The notes: generated from the letters alone by a model not told the origin. 64,000 bases of DNA from Rubrivivax sp. (GCA_027484825.1 JAIXSE010000025.1:274514-338513); one strand, 5' to 3'; shown: positions 50,016-60,100, numbered from the stretch's first letter. Translations and numbers: made by a program.

Positions 50016-50465
50016 TCAAATCGCTTCGTCCCAGAGCGACAACGCATGCGCGATAAACGCAAGCTTGTCGCCGACGCACAGTTTGATGTCGCCCAGGTCA
50101 CCCCTGTCGAGCGTGAAGATCGCATCTCCGGATGCCACGGAGAGAATCACGTGGTCAGGAGGTTCACCTCCCTGCACCACTGCGGTCACGGTTCCGAAGA
50201 CATGGAACGCCTCCGACTCGTCCAGCGCGACGACCTTTTCATGGAAGCTGATGTCGTCGACCCGCTGCAGATCGGTGACCCGTTCCTGAGCGATCTCAAC
50301 AAAGAACGACTTTCCAACGCAAGCACCCGGGTCACCATTCGCAGGGACGAATCGTGCCCAACCTTCAACCGCCAAGGATGAGAACCTTGTGCGAAAACTC
50401 GGAAGTTGCATGCACCCCAGCGCTTGCACGCCGTCAGTGTCGAGGGTGTCTATGGTGATTTGCAT
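50016..50465 (-). CDS. unknown 149-residue protein
   Basis: No family recognised. The product starts MQITIDTLDTDGVQALGCM and runs through evenly mixed residues, with beta-strand-like segments such as SFFVEIAQERV and GTVTAVVQG and an acidic overall charge. No signal peptide or membrane helix. It is convergent with the Coq7-like gene and divergent from the secreted hydrolase. Like that gene it has less biased codons than the surroundings, hinting at a shared recent arrival. Confidence 0.55.
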   Translation of the reverse strand: MQITIDTLDTDGVQALGCMQLPSFRTRFSSLAVEGWARFVPANGDPGACVGKSFFVEIAQERVTDLQRVDDISFHEKVVALDESEAFHVFGTVTAVVQGGEPPDHVILSVASGDAIFTLDRGDLGDIKLCVGDKLAFIAHALSLWDEAI

Positions 50466-50537
50466 GAGACTCGGCGGATGTCATTCCTGGAAACCATGAG
50501 GTGAACTGCCCCCCCCTGCAGCAGGATACTGCGCGAC

Positions 50538-51455
50538 ATGCCGTTCGCCTCCACCCAGTCTCCACAGCAAGCTCGGCGCAACGGGCCAGCCTCTTTGCTG
50601 CTCATGGCCGCCAGCCTTGCGCTGTGCGCCTCAGCCCACGCAGCCATCCAGGAAACCGTCGTCCGCCTTCCCGCCCGCGTGAGCGACACCTACGGCAAGG
50701 TCATCGAGCAGGAATTTGTGCTGACCGTCTTTGAAGACGATGCACCCACCCCAGCCCCGCGGCCCATTGCCATCGTGCTGCATGGCCGCGCCGCCGATGC
50801 CGACAAACGCGCAGCGCTCGGACGCGCGACTTATCGCGCCAATGCCCGCTGGCTGGTCCGCCAAGGCTTTGTTGTGGCCGTGCCCACCCGCATCGGCTAT
50901 GGGGAAACCGGCGGGGAGGATGTGGAGGACACCGGTTCCTGCAACAACAAGATCTACCCGCCCGGATATCAGGCAGCCGCCGAGCAGGCCATCGTCACTC
51001 TGCGGCACATGCAGCAGCGACCCGGCGCGGACCCGAACCGTGCCGTCGTCATCGGCCAGTCCTACGGGGGCGCCACCGCCATCACCCTGGCCTCTTTGAA
51101 CCCGCCGGGGCTCAAGGCCGCCATCAATTTCGCCGGTGGCGGCGGGGGCAATCCCGAGACGCATCCCACCCAGCCTTGCGCCCCTCAGCGGCTGGAACAG
51201 ATGTTTGCCCGCTATGGCAAGACCGCCAAGGTGCCGACGCTCTGGATCTACACCGAGAACGACCAATGGATGGGGCCCAAATACCCGGCGCAGTGGCACC
51301 AGGCCTTCGTCGCCGCGGGTGGCACCGGGGAATTCGTGCAGTTCGGCCCGAATGGCAAGGATGGGCACGGGCTGTTCACCCAGGCGCCAGACGTCTGGCA
51401 TGCGCGTGTCACGAGCTTCCTGAAACAGCAGGGCTTGCTGCCGAGCGAGGAGTGA
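50538..51455 (+). CDS. exported dienelactone-hydrolase-like alpha/beta hydrolase
   Basis: 305 residues with a signal peptide (ASLLLMAASLALCASAHAA). Mature alpha/beta hydrolase: VLHGRAADADKR, VIGQSYGGATAI with the nucleophilic Ser (about residue 176), YTENDQWMGP with the acid and GKDGHGLF with the His. Related to secreted dienelactone hydrolases and polyester- or ester-cleaving enzymes; the substrate is unknown. The ATG at 50538 starts the signal segment. Confidence 0.87.
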   Translation: MPFASTQSPQQARRNGPASLLLMAASLALCASAHAAIQETVVRLPARVSDTYGKVIEQEFVLTVFEDDAPTPAPRPIAIVLHGRAADADKRAALGRATYRANARWLVRQGFVVAVPTRIGYGETGGEDVEDTGSCNNKIYPPGYQAAAEQAIVTLRHMQQRPGADPNRAVVIGQSYGGATAITLASLNPPGLKAAINFAGGGGGNPETHPTQPCAPQRLEQMFARYGKTAKVPTLWIYTENDQWMGPKYPAQWHQAFVAAGGTGEFVQFGPNGKDGHGLFTQAPDVWHARVTSFLKQQGLLPSEE

Positions 51456-51566
51456 CGGCGACCCCCTCTTCAACTCGCCCTTGAGCGGGCTGCCCCCGGG
51501 ACGCTGATGCGCGGAGAGTCGGGGCTTGATTCACTGCCCGGCGCCCTCCCCGGCCCCTCCCGCTCC

Positions 51567-51857
51567 ATGACTCCCGTCTCATCCTCCGGTCCACGGCGCA
51601 GTGCTGCCGCGCCCCCGCTGAACAGCGCGCTCAAGGCAGCCAGCCCGGCATCGCTTCCCCCCATCGACGCCGGCCACACCGGATGGTTCGACTCCAGCTA
51701 CCTGCTGCTGCGCGGGCTGGAGGTCCGCGAAATCACAGCGCGCGAATGGCTGATGCTGACCCGTGCCAGTCCGCCACCGGCGACACGGCCCGGCGGTGCA
51801 TCTCCTGCCGCGTGTACGGATGCTCCCGGCCCGACAGCGCCAGGCTCAGCGCCGTGA
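51567..51857 (+). CDS. possible small hypothetical protein overlapping the PAP2 gene end
   Basis: A frame from ATG at 51567 (or 51507) yields about 96 residues. Its middle, TGWFDSSYLLLRGLEVREITAREW, resembles a short conserved motif (W-F/H-D-S-S-Y-x2-R-G-L-E-V) in small hypothetical proteins of Burkholderiales. The C-terminal Pro/Ala-rich part lies antisense over the last 125 bases of the PAP2 gene and may not be conserved. I cannot tell whether it is translated; codon use is only moderately favourable. Confidence 0.35.
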   Translation: MTPVSSSGPRRSAAAPPLNSALKAASPASLPPIDAGHTGWFDSSYLLLRGLEVREITAREWLMLTRASPPPATRPGGASPAACTDAPGPTAPGSAP

Positions 51858-52479
51858 CCCATTGGTGGGTGCGCGGCGGCGGTGTGACCCACGGCGCCGC
51901 CACCAGCAGCACCAGCATCACCAGCGACAGCCCCGCACTGCGACGCAGCACGCGCACGGAGGTCTCCCCATCCGTGCCGGGTCGTGCTTCCCACAGCGCA
52001 AACAGCGCAACCGCCGCCCCCAGGTCAAAGCCCAGCAAGGCTTCGGAGGCGGAATGCGCCCCCACCGGCAATCGTGAATAGGCAATCAGCGCTGCCAGCC
52101 CCAGGGCCGCACACAAGCCCAAGGCCCTCAGCCGCGCCGACCGCACGGCCTGCAGGCCCAGCCAGGCCATCAGCGGATAGACCGCCGACGCGCAGACCGC
52201 ATGCCCGGAGAAGCCGGTGAAGTCCCAGGAAGCAATGCCCAGTTCCCAGCCCATGAACGCCACCTTGGATAGCAAGGTCAGCCCAAAGACCAGCACAAAG
52301 CCGGTCACCCAGCGCTTGACCACCGTTCGCTGCCGCTTGCAGGCCCACAGCCCCGCCACGGCGACCGCCGCCATCGGCAGCAGCATCTGCGCCTCGCCCA
52401 GCCGGGTGAGCACATGCCAGAAGTGGGGGGCGGAAACAGTCAGATCAGGCGCCAGCACGATGAAGCGGTATCCAGACAA
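51733..52479 (-). CDS. PAP2-superfamily membrane phosphatase
   Basis: 248 residues, five to six membrane helices. The phosphatase site is visible: GFSGHAV (PSGH-like motif, about 89-95) and SRLPVGAHSASEALLG with Arg and His (about 134-149), as in lipid A or undecaprenyl-diphosphate phosphatases. The first part of the three-part signature is weak. The start at 52479 is TTG; a GTG at 52458 is possible. Its 3' end overlaps a doubtful gene on the other strand. Confidence 0.78.
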   Translation of the reverse strand: MSGYRFIVLAPDLTVSAPHFWHVLTRLGEAQMLLPMAAVAVAGLWACKRQRTVVKRWVTGFVLVFGLTLLSKVAFMGWELGIASWDFTGFSGHAVCASAVYPLMAWLGLQAVRSARLRALGLCAALGLAALIAYSRLPVGAHSASEALLGFDLGAAVALFALWEARPGTDGETSVRVLRRSAGLSLVMLVLLVAAPWVTPPPRTHQWVTALSLALSGREHPYTRQEMHRRAVSPVADWHGSASAIRAL

Positions 52480-52585
52480 AAAGATGGGCTCAGCAGCCAG
52501 GGGTCAGCAGCCCCGGCCGGGGAAGCCGCAGCTTAGCGCCTGCGCCGCCCTCTCCAGAGCATCGCCCGCGCGGACGAGCCTCGCC

Positions 52586-54901
52586 TCAAGCCACCTGCAG
52601 ACGCTTCACCGGCGGCCGGCGCAGCGCCTCCGGCGGCAGGGTCGTCACAAAGTTTTCGGACGCCATCGGGCGTCCATACAGCCAGCCCTGGGCCCAGTCG
52701 CAGCCTTCCCGGCGCAACCATTCGGCCTGCTCTTCAGTCTCCACCCCTTCGGCCAGCACCTCCATCTGCAGGCTGCGCGCCAGCACGATGACGGTGCGAG
52801 CAATGGCCGCGACGTTGGCGTCGCTGCCCAGCTCGTTGACGAAGCTGCGATCGATCTTGAGTGTGCTCACCGGCATCCGCTTGAGATACGCCAGGGAGGA
52901 ATACCCCGTCCCGAAATCGTCGATGGCCACCCGCACACCGCGCCGGGACAGCCGGCTCAGCAGGCTGATGGCCTGCTCGGCATCTTCCAGCAGCAGGCTT
53001 TCGGTGACCTCCAGCTCCAGCGCCTGTGGCGGACAGCCGGAGTCGGTGAGGATGAAGTCCAGCGTGTCGATGAAGTCCGGCTGACGCAGTTGCCGCGCCG
53101 ACACATTCACCGCCACCTGCTGCGGCTTGCCTTCCTGACCCTGCCAGCGGGCCGCCTGTGCGCAGGCCTGTTCCAGCACCCAGCGGCCGATCGGCACGAT
53201 CAGGCCGGTCTCTTCCGCCAGCGGGATGAAGTCCGCCGGCGAGATCGGGCCGCGGGTGGGATGCCGCCAGCGCAGCAGTGCTTCCGCGCCGATCAGGCTG
53301 CCGTCGGACAGTCGCACCTGCGGCTGATATTCCAGCCGGAACTGCGCCGCCTCATTGGCCTGCCGCAGCGCATGGGTCAGCTCGAACCGCTGCTGCACCG
53401 CCTGCGTCAGCTCCGGCCGGTAGGACTGCACCGAGCCCCGCGCCTGCAGCTTGGCCCGGCACATGGCCACTTCCGCATTGCGCAGCAATTCATCCACCTG
53501 CACACCGTCCGCCGGGAACAGCGCCAGGCCGACGCTGGCGCCGACATTGAAGCGGTGGTGGTCGATGATGATGGGCTCGCTCATCGACTGGATCAGGCGG
53601 TCCCCCAGGCGCATGGAGGTCTCTTCATCCACCAGGCCGGACAGCACCACCACGAATTCGTCGGCGCCCACGCGGGCGACCGAGTCGGAGCCCCGCACCA
53701 CGTTGACGAAGCGCGCGGCTGCCGTGAGCAGCACCTGGTCGCCGGCGACATGGCCGGCAATGTCGTTGACGTCCCGGAAGCCGTCGAGGTCGATGTAGAG
53801 CACCGCCACGCAGGTCTGGTCCCGCTGGGCGTTGCCGATCTCTCGGGCAATGCGGTCCCGCAGCAGCGCGGCATTGGGCAGGCCGGTCAGGCTGTCGTGC
53901 AGCGACTGGTGCAGCAGCTCGGCCTCGGTCATCTTGATGCGGGAGATGTCCGTCAGCACGCTGATGTAGCTGAACTGCGAGGCCTGTGCGGTGGCGCCGG
54001 CATCCAGGGGCACCTTGACGAAGGTGGCCCACATCGGAATGGTGTCGCCGTTGCTGTGGCGCTCGGTCACTTCGCCGCTCCACTTGCCGTGCTGCTGCAC
54101 CTGCGCCCAGAGTTCGCGCAGCTTGTCCGGGTCCTGCTCGCCTTCGCGCAGCATCAGCGGACGCTTGCCCAGCAGCTCCTCGCGCGTCTGGCCGGTGATG
54201 GCGCAGAGGGCGGGATTCACATCGCAGATGCGCAATTCGGCGTCCAGCATCATGATGCCTTCGCCGCAATGTTCGTAGACGGTGGCCGCACGCCGTGCGG
54301 CCTCGGTGGCGCGCTGCAGCTCGGTCACATCCCGGGCGATCGCCACCTGGCCCAGGGTCTGGTCTTCGTCCCGTACTTCCGCGCTCAGCACATCCAGGCA
54401 GCGCGAGCGTCCCTGCTCATCGACCCGCCAGCTCAGCGAGCGGCCGGCGTCGCGGCCGGTGTCCCAGTGCAGCGGACGGCGCAGCTCTTCATCCCGGCGG
54501 CCCAGCAGCTCGCCCTCGGTCATGCCCACCAGCCGCTCGAAGGCCGGATTGCAACCTTCATAGGCGCCTTGGGCATCCTTGAAGTACATGGGATCCGGAA
54601 TGGCGTTGAGCAGCGCACTCAGGCGGGCCCGCTCTCGCCGCACCCGGCGCAGTTCATCACGACGCCGGCGCAGCCGTTCACGCTGCTGGAAGAACAGGCT
54701 GACCATCCAGCCCAGGGCCACCCCGCCGACGACGCAGGTGGCGCCGAGCCAGAAGACCGCCCCCTCGGAGGCCAGGAGCGATTGCACCGAGGACATCGGC
54801 GCGGCCACAGCCGGGCCTGCCCCCATGGAGAGCACCACGCTCAAGACTGGCACCGGTACGGACACGGACCTGCTTCCCCATTGAATCAGGCGACAGCTCA
54901 T
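52586..54901 (-). CDS. PAS-PAS-GGDEF-EAL cyclic-di-GMP protein
   Basis: 771 residues. One or two N-terminal membrane segments, a coiled coil ([17 protein letters not shown]), a first PAS domain (about 95-200), a second PAS (about 205-330), a GGDEF domain (about 335-500) and an EAL domain (about 510-760). The cyclase motif is VGADEF, with Ala for the second Gly, so activity is doubtful. The EAL side keeps [15 protein letters not shown] and the late QGWLYGRP, suggesting phosphodiesterase activity. Input: the cytoplasmic PAS domains, with the N-terminal membrane segment as anchor. Confidence 0.92.
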   Translation of the reverse strand: MSCRLIQWGSRSVSVPVPVLSVVLSMGAGPAVAAPMSSVQSLLASEGAVFWLGATCVVGGVALGWMVSLFFQQRERLRRRRDELRRVRRERARLSALLNAIPDPMYFKDAQGAYEGCNPAFERLVGMTEGELLGRRDEELRRPLHWDTGRDAGRSLSWRVDEQGRSRCLDVLSAEVRDEDQTLGQVAIARDVTELQRATEAARRAATVYEHCGEGIMMLDAELRICDVNPALCAITGQTREELLGKRPLMLREGEQDPDKLRELWAQVQQHGKWSGEVTERHSNGDTIPMWATFVKVPLDAGATAQASQFSYISVLTDISRIKMTEAELLHQSLHDSLTGLPNAALLRDRIAREIGNAQRDQTCVAVLYIDLDGFRDVNDIAGHVAGDQVLLTAAARFVNVVRGSDSVARVGADEFVVVLSGLVDEETSMRLGDRLIQSMSEPIIIDHHRFNVGASVGLALFPADGVQVDELLRNAEVAMCRAKLQARGSVQSYRPELTQAVQQRFELTHALRQANEAAQFRLEYQPQVRLSDGSLIGAEALLRWRHPTRGPISPADFIPLAEETGLIVPIGRWVLEQACAQAARWQGQEGKPQQVAVNVSARQLRQPDFIDTLDFILTDSGCPPQALELEVTESLLLEDAEQAISLLSRLSRRGVRVAIDDFGTGYSSLAYLKRMPVSTLKIDRSFVNELGSDANVAAIARTVIVLARSLQMEVLAEGVETEEQAEWLRREGCDWAQGWLYGRPMASENFVTTLPPEALRRPPVKRLQVA

Positions 54902-55353
54902 GGCTCACCTATGTTTTTTGGGCGGGGGACGCCGACTGCGCGTCATCGCCCGCTGGGCTCGCGGTTCGCGGCCCTCCCTCCTCGCACGACGGCGAAGTAT
55001 GGTCGGCAGCAGCTGTCTGGTGACAAACCAGCTTCGTACGCAGATTTGAGTTCCCTGCAGGATTACACGTTTTACGTTTTCTTATTCCCTGCAACAAATG
55101 GGATCGCCCACCAGTTCTGTTAATTGGACTCCGTACGTCGATGGATGGGCGTTAATCGCCCACTGGCCGACTCCCTTGCGTGCGGGCCTTTTCTCAGCAG
55201 AAACCCGGTCTTTACCGGATCTGACACGGCTTCCTGCATACACTCGCGGTCTGTGTCCAGATTGATCTCGAACTTCACACACCTGTCATGACGCAACAAG
55301 CCTTAGCAACATGCCCGTCGTCCAATGCCCCGAACCGAGTTTGGAGTAGGACG
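54902..55353. other. intergenic gap with AT-rich direct repeats
   Basis: No gene is seen in this 452-base region. Two direct copies of TTCCCTGCA (55051-55059, 55085-55093) flank tandem ACGTTTT units (55067-55080), probably part of a promoter for the lipoprotein gene or the divergent cyclic-di-GMP gene. No riboswitch signature was recognised. Confidence 0.4.
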
Positions 55354-56646
55354 ATGCGATTCAAGACCTGGGCCTGGGGCCTGAGCGTAGCCTCGATGGC
55401 CCTGCTGACCGCTTGCGGCGGCGGCGGCGGTGACGGCGGCAACGCAGACGTCCGCCTGCTCAACGCCAGCATCAGCTACAGCGCGCTGGACATGGCCGTG
55501 GGCACCGACCAGAAGGTGGTGAACAGCAGCATCGCCTATGCAAAGACTGGCGCCTACACCGGCGTGAGCACGAGCGATTCGGGCACCTACATCCAGAACT
55601 CGACGGTCGGTAGCACGCTGGCCTCGACCACCCCGACCCTGAGCTCGGGCAACAAGTACACGATGATCGCCTACGGCACGACCGGCTCTGTCCGGACCAC
55701 GCTGCTGCAGGAGAACCAGGACAAGCCGGACGCTGGCAAGTCCAAGTTCCTGATCCTGAACCTGGCACCGGATGCCGGCGCGCTGGACATCTACGAAACC
55801 ACCACGACCGTCACCACGCTGGATGACGCCGCCATCGTGGCCAGCAACATCGCCGCCGGTTCCGGCAGCGGTTATGCCTCGCTGAAGTCGGGCACCTTCC
55901 GCTTCGTCGTGACCGCCGCCGGTGACAAGACCGACGTGCGCCTGACCATCCCGTCGCTGACGCTGCCCGATGCCGGCGTGTCCACGCTGATCCTGACCGG
56001 CTCGAACGGTGGTGTGCTGGTCAACGGCATGCAGATGATCCAGCAAGGTGACGTGACCAACTATGCCAACACCACCGCCCGCGTGCGTCTGGTGTCCGGC
56101 CTGCCGGCTGGCAACAGCATCACCGGCGCCGTGGGTGGCTCGCCCCTGCTGACCAGCGCCAGCTCGCCGGCCATCGGCAGCTACGTCCAGGTGCCGTCCG
56201 GCTCGCAAGCCGTGGCTGTGTCGGTCAACGGCGCTGCCGTCGCTGGCAGCAATGCCACCATCACCGCCGGCAACGACTACACCATGCTGGTGTACGGTTC
56301 CGCCGCCAGCCCCACGCTGAACCTGCTGTCTGACGACAACAAGCTGCCGACCAGCTCGACCAACGCCAAGATCCGCCTGATCAACGGCCTGAGCAACAGC
56401 ACCGCCGGCGTGAACCTGAACGTCAACTTCGCTGCCTACGCCGCGAACGTGGCACCGGGCAGCACGTCCACCCCGATGCAGATCCCGGCCATGACCGGCG
56501 CGCTGATGACGGTGACGTCTTCGTCGTCGTCGGCCACGCTGTTCACGCAGAGCGACACCACCATCACCGCCAACAACATCTACACGGTCTTCGTGCTGGG
56601 TGACGGCAACGGTCAGGTGGCAGCGTCGCTGCGTCGCGAGCGTTGA
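55354..56646 (+). CDS. DUF4397-like exported lipoprotein
   Basis: 430 residues. The lipobox LLTAC (about residues 17-21) is followed by a Gly-rich linker CGGGGGDGG and repeated immunoglobulin-like units rich in Ser/Thr/Ala/Gly and Val. Two related halves show VRLLNAS/VRLVSGL, YTMIAYG/YTMLVYG and GALDIY-type segments, as in DUF4397 domains. An adhesin or extracellular-matrix role is a guess. The ATG at 55354 is preceded by GGAG. Strong terminator at 56678. Confidence 0.87.
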   Translation: MRFKTWAWGLSVASMALLTACGGGGGDGGNADVRLLNASISYSALDMAVGTDQKVVNSSIAYAKTGAYTGVSTSDSGTYIQNSTVGSTLASTTPTLSSGNKYTMIAYGTTGSVRTTLLQENQDKPDAGKSKFLILNLAPDAGALDIYETTTTVTTLDDAAIVASNIAAGSGSGYASLKSGTFRFVVTAAGDKTDVRLTIPSLTLPDAGVSTLILTGSNGGVLVNGMQMIQQGDVTNYANTTARVRLVSGLPAGNSITGAVGGSPLLTSASSPAIGSYVQVPSGSQAVAVSVNGAAVAGSNATITAGNDYTMLVYGSAASPTLNLLSDDNKLPTSSTNAKIRLINGLSNSTAGVNLNVNFAAYAANVAPGSTSTPMQIPAMTGALMTVTSSSSSATLFTQSDTTITANNIYTVFVLGDGNGQVAASLRRER

Positions 56647-56677
56647 TCGCTGACCGCTAGTCCCTGATCCTCCCTGT

Positions 56678-56714
56678 TGGCCACGTCCTCGCAAGAGGCG
56701 TGGCCATTTTTTTT
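56678..56714 (+). terminator. terminator of the lipoprotein gene
   Basis: TGGCCACG (56678-56685) pairs with CGTGGCCA (56699-56706), and CCTC (56687-56690) with GAGG (56695-56698) around a GCAA loop, with one bulged T. A run of eight T follows (56707-56714). Confidence 0.93.
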
Positions 56715-56731
56715 GGAGGCAAGATGGCGGG

Positions 56732-57463
56732 ATGGATCCGGTCACGCCCTTGCCCCCCACCACGGCGCAGCTGCGCCGACTGCGCCAGCTGTGGCGGTCC
56801 GCCGGCTGGCCCTGCCAGGACATGCTGGAGCTGGAACTGCTGGCCGGCGGCTGGGTGGAGCGGCTGCGGGACGGGCACGGGCGGGAGACGCTGCGGCTGA
56901 CCGACAGTGGCATTGCCGTGCTGCACGCCGGCCTGCAGAAAAACCGCGCGCTCCGGGACCGGCACGAAACGCTGGTGGAACGCACGGCCGTGGAGCTGCA
57001 GCGGGCTGGCCGGCTGGTCTGGCGCGGCCTGACCCTGCGCGCCGGCCTGCCCCGTGAGGACGAGCCAGAGCGCATGCGCTGGGTCAACGCCATGCCCGAC
57101 CTCTATTCGGTGCGCAACACGACGGTGGAGGATTACCTCGAGCCGGCGGTGCACGAGATCAAGGTCAGCCGCGCCGACCTGCTGGGAGAGCTGCGTCGGC
57201 CGGCCAAGGCGCAGGCCTATCTGGCCCTGAGCAGCCAGTGCTGGTATGTGCTGAAGGCCGGCATTGCGCAGCCTCAGGAGATTCCGGAGCCGTTCGGCGT
57301 GCTGCTGGCGCATGAGCCGCGCACCGAGGGCGGTTCGATGCAGCTGGAGCTGGCCCGTCCGGCGCCGCGGCGGGCGCAGCGGCCGGACTTTGGGACCTGG
57401 ATGGCCCTGGCCAAGGCCACCCCCACCGCCCCGCCGCTGGACAGCGGGCAGGACGGGTTCTGA
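56732..57463 (+). CDS. PD-(D/E)XK-like protein (MmcB-like)
   Basis: 243 residues. A basic N-terminal region with a helix-turn-helix-like segment (about 1-65: RLRQLWRSAGWPCQDMLELELL, LRLTDSGIAVLHA) precedes a region where MPDLYSV and HEIKVSRADLLGELRR (about 120-155) give the D...E-x-K pattern of PD-(D/E)XK nucleases. The EIKVSRADL phrase matches the MmcB DNA-repair family. The C-terminal tail is Pro/Ala-rich. A GGAGG site lies 12 bases before the ATG. Function inferred from pattern only. Confidence 0.65.
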   Translation: MDPVTPLPPTTAQLRRLRQLWRSAGWPCQDMLELELLAGGWVERLRDGHGRETLRLTDSGIAVLHAGLQKNRALRDRHETLVERTAVELQRAGRLVWRGLTLRAGLPREDEPERMRWVNAMPDLYSVRNTTVEDYLEPAVHEIKVSRADLLGELRRPAKAQAYLALSSQCWYVLKAGIAQPQEIPEPFGVLLAHEPRTEGGSMQLELARPAPRRAQRPDFGTWMALAKATPTAPPLDSGQDGF

Positions 57464-57473
57464 CGGGGCCCGG

Positions 57474-59063
57474 TCAGCCCTTCTTGAGCAGGCCTTCGCA
57501 GACGGCCTTGTCGGAGGCTTCGGCCTGCTTGGCGCAGACGCCGTCCAGCTGGGCACGCAGTCGCTTGAGGCTGTCCGCATGCTGCCCCTTGGCATTCCAG
57601 GCGGTCAGCTGACTGCCCACCTTCTGCAGGGAACGGGCACTGCGCTCGTAGAAGGCGCCCTTGTCCTTCTCGGCTTCGGCCAGCAACTGCGAGGCGGCCT
57701 TTTCGATGCGGGCGCTGTCCTGCGGCGCCAGCTCCACCAGGGCGCTGAGGTAGTTGGAGCCCCATTGCAATCGTGTGGCCGGGCCTTCGCTGCGGTTGAA
57801 GGCCTCCTCATACCAGCGCAGCGCTTCCTCGGTGCGGCCCTGCTTGCGGGCATTGCCGCCGAGATAGCTCATCAGGTAGTACGGGGAATGGCTCTTGGCC
57901 AGGCTGGCCTTGAGCAAGGCGTCGCTGTCGGTCCACAGGCCGGCGCGGCCCAGCACGTGAGCGGCCGAGGTGATCACCGCCTGGCGCTCATAACCATCGG
58001 TGGCTTCCTGGTCGGTGCGGGCGGCCGCTGCCTTCACCTCGGCCAGCAAGGCTGCGTCGAGCTTGGGGCGCAGTTCGGTCTTGGGCTGGTCCAGCCGGGC
58101 CAGCTCCACCCGCGCCAGCAGCGCCTGCAGGCGGTCGGCGCGAGACAGGGTGGTGTCGGCCTGGAAGCGCTTGAGGGCGGTGTCCAGTCGGGCCACGAGG
58201 GCCTGGCGGTCCGGGCCGGCGGTCGGGGCCAGCGCCAAGGCGATGTCGTCGGCCGAATTGGCCAGCACGTCGACCTGCACGCGAGAGGCCGACGCATCCG
58301 CCAGCACCTTGTCGATGCGGCTGCGCAAGGCCGCGTCGGCCTTGGGCGGTTGACCGCCCTCACCGGCCGATGCCAGCGCCTTCAGCCACAGCCGCGTGCT
58401 GGTGTCGTCATCCACGCCCTGGCTGGCCTGGGCCAGACGGGACAGCAGCGCAGGCCGCTGGCTGGCGGGCACCAGCTGTTGCTCGTCGGTGTCCCAGCCA
58501 TAGAAACCCAGCAGCTTCCATTCACTGGCGGAGAGCTTGCGGCCGGCCTGGGCATCGGCCAGCACCGCCTTGACCGGGCGGCCACCGGCCAGGCCCAGCT
58601 GCAGGACCTGCAGCACCTGCGCGGCATCGGCCTCGCCCGGCAAGCGGGTCAGTTCCTGGCGCTGGTTGTTGAAGAGGATCATGGTCGGATAACCGCGCAC
58701 CTTGAATCGTGCGCCCAGGCGCTGGGCGCCGGGGTTGTCTCCGTCGATATGCACCGCAACGAAGGCCCGCGACTGCTCGATGAAATCGGCCCGGTTGAAC
58801 AGCGTCGCCTTGAGCTGATTGCAGGGCGGGCACCACTTGGCCCCCCAGTACAGCAGCACCGGCTTTTTCTCGGCGGCGGCCTGCTGGAAGGCACGGTCGA
58901 TGTCCGCATCGCCCGAGGCTTCCTGCCAGGCGATGGCGGCGCTGCTCTGGGCGGCGGCGGCCATGGCGGCGGGGGCGTAGGACGCGAGCGACCCCACGGT
59001 CGCCGCGGCGGCGGCCAGCAGGGTCACGCGCAGGGCGCGGTGCAGCTTGAGGGAACGGTTCAT
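57474..59063 (-). CDS. exported thioredoxin-fold protein with helical repeats
   Basis: 529 residues. A signal peptide (ALRVTLLAAAAATVGSLASYAPAAMAA) is followed by a thioredoxin domain (about 50-160) with the active-site motif WCPPC in GAKWCPPCNQLK. The long remainder is alpha-helical, with tetratricopeptide-like features (GRTEEALRWYEEAFNR). It should work in the periplasm as a thiol-disulfide exchanger with a protein-binding tail. Start at 59063, MNRSLKLHRALRV. Confidence 0.85.
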   Translation of the reverse strand: MNRSLKLHRALRVTLLAAAAATVGSLASYAPAAMAAAAQSSAAIAWQEASGDADIDRAFQQAAAEKKPVLLYWGAKWCPPCNQLKATLFNRADFIEQSRAFVAVHIDGDNPGAQRLGARFKVRGYPTMILFNNQRQELTRLPGEADAAQVLQVLQLGLAGGRPVKAVLADAQAGRKLSASEWKLLGFYGWDTDEQQLVPASQRPALLSRLAQASQGVDDDTSTRLWLKALASAGEGGQPPKADAALRSRIDKVLADASASRVQVDVLANSADDIALALAPTAGPDRQALVARLDTALKRFQADTTLSRADRLQALLARVELARLDQPKTELRPKLDAALLAEVKAAAARTDQEATDGYERQAVITSAAHVLGRAGLWTDSDALLKASLAKSHSPYYLMSYLGGNARKQGRTEEALRWYEEAFNRSEGPATRLQWGSNYLSALVELAPQDSARIEKAASQLLAEAEKDKGAFYERSARSLQKVGSQLTAWNAKGQHADSLKRLRAQLDGVCAKQAEASDKAVCEGLLKKG

Positions 59064-59209
59064 GGCGGGCATGGGCCGGACCGTTGGGGCCGACCTTCCA
59101 GGATCGATAAAACGGCGATTGTGGCCCGGCCGGCCGGCCACCGTCATGCGCAAAACGCGGATGCACATGCGGGCCGGGCCTGGCGGGAAGCGGGCCACCG
59201 ATGTTGGAC

Positions 59210-59818
59210 TTACTTCAGCAGCCCTTCGTGCTTCATGGCTTCCTGCACGGCGGGTCGGGCCGCCACGCGCTCGCGATAGGCCACGAGCCGGGCGAACGGG
59301 CTCACATCCACACCGACCAGGCGACCCCAGCCGGTGACGGTGAAGAGGTAGGCATCGGCGACGGTGAAGCTGTCGCCCATCAGGTAGCTGCGGCCTTCAA
59401 GCTGGCTGTCGACCCACTGGAGTCGATCCAGCAGCTTGGTGCGGAACTGGGCCTTGGCCTCTTCCGGAATCGCCGGATTGAACAGCGGGCTGAAGCCCTT
59501 GTGCAGCTCGCTCGTGATGAAGTTGAGCCACTCCTGCAGGCGGTAGCGCTCCATCGTGCCGTTGGCCGGGGCCAGCCCGCTGGCGGGGGCCTGGTCGGCC
59601 AGGTATTGCACGATGGCCGGGCCCTCACTCAGGCGCTGGCCGTCGTCCAGTTCCAGCAGCGGCACATAGCCCTTGGCGTTGATCGTGTAGTAGTCGGTGC
59701 CGTCCTGCAGCTTGTGGGTCTTGGTGCTGGCCAGGACGATGTCGATGTCCAGGCCCGCCTCACGGGCGACGATGTGGGGCGACAGCGAGCAGGCGCCGGG
59801 GCTGTAGTAGAGCTTCAT
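59210..59818 (-). CDS. gstA: glutathione S-transferase
   Basis: 202 residues. The N-terminal thioredoxin-like half begins MKLYYSPGACSLSPHIVAREAGL, the beta-class GST signature with the Cys-10 active site; KGYVPLLEL with its cis-Pro and SEGPAIVQYLAD bind glutathione. The C-terminal half is helical (FTVADAYLFTVTGWGR). Likely detoxification of electrophiles. ATG at 59818 with a GGAGACC-type upstream sequence. Alone on the minus strand. Confidence 0.94.
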   Translation of the reverse strand: MKLYYSPGACSLSPHIVAREAGLDIDIVLASTKTHKLQDGTDYYTINAKGYVPLLELDDGQRLSEGPAIVQYLADQAPASGLAPANGTMERYRLQEWLNFITSELHKGFSPLFNPAIPEEAKAQFRTKLLDRLQWVDSQLEGRSYLMGDSFTVADAYLFTVTGWGRLVGVDVSPFARLVAYRERVAARPAVQEAMKHEGLLK

Positions 59819-60100
59819 GGGGTCTCCTTTGGCGGCGGCGACCGGATGGGGGGTCAGGCGCCGCACTGGCGTGGCAGTCAGGTCCGGCTCCGCAGCAAGG
59901 TCTGGGGGAATCCGGGGGAAGCCGGCACCTTACGCGGCCTGATGCCGGCCCGCAATGCCTGGTTTCAGCGGCGGGCGGCTGTCGTTTCGCCTGGACGGCG
60001 AGCACGCGATGGCCTTTGGCACGGGCGGGTCGACCTGCATGTCTGCATCGTGTCCGGCATGGCCATAATCGGCCCGCATTCAGCACGGAGGAGCGCTTTG

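Noticed and set aside
52217..55123. A 968-codon plus-strand open frame
   Set aside because: Antisense to the PAS-GGDEF-EAL gene, with composition typical of a shadow frame.
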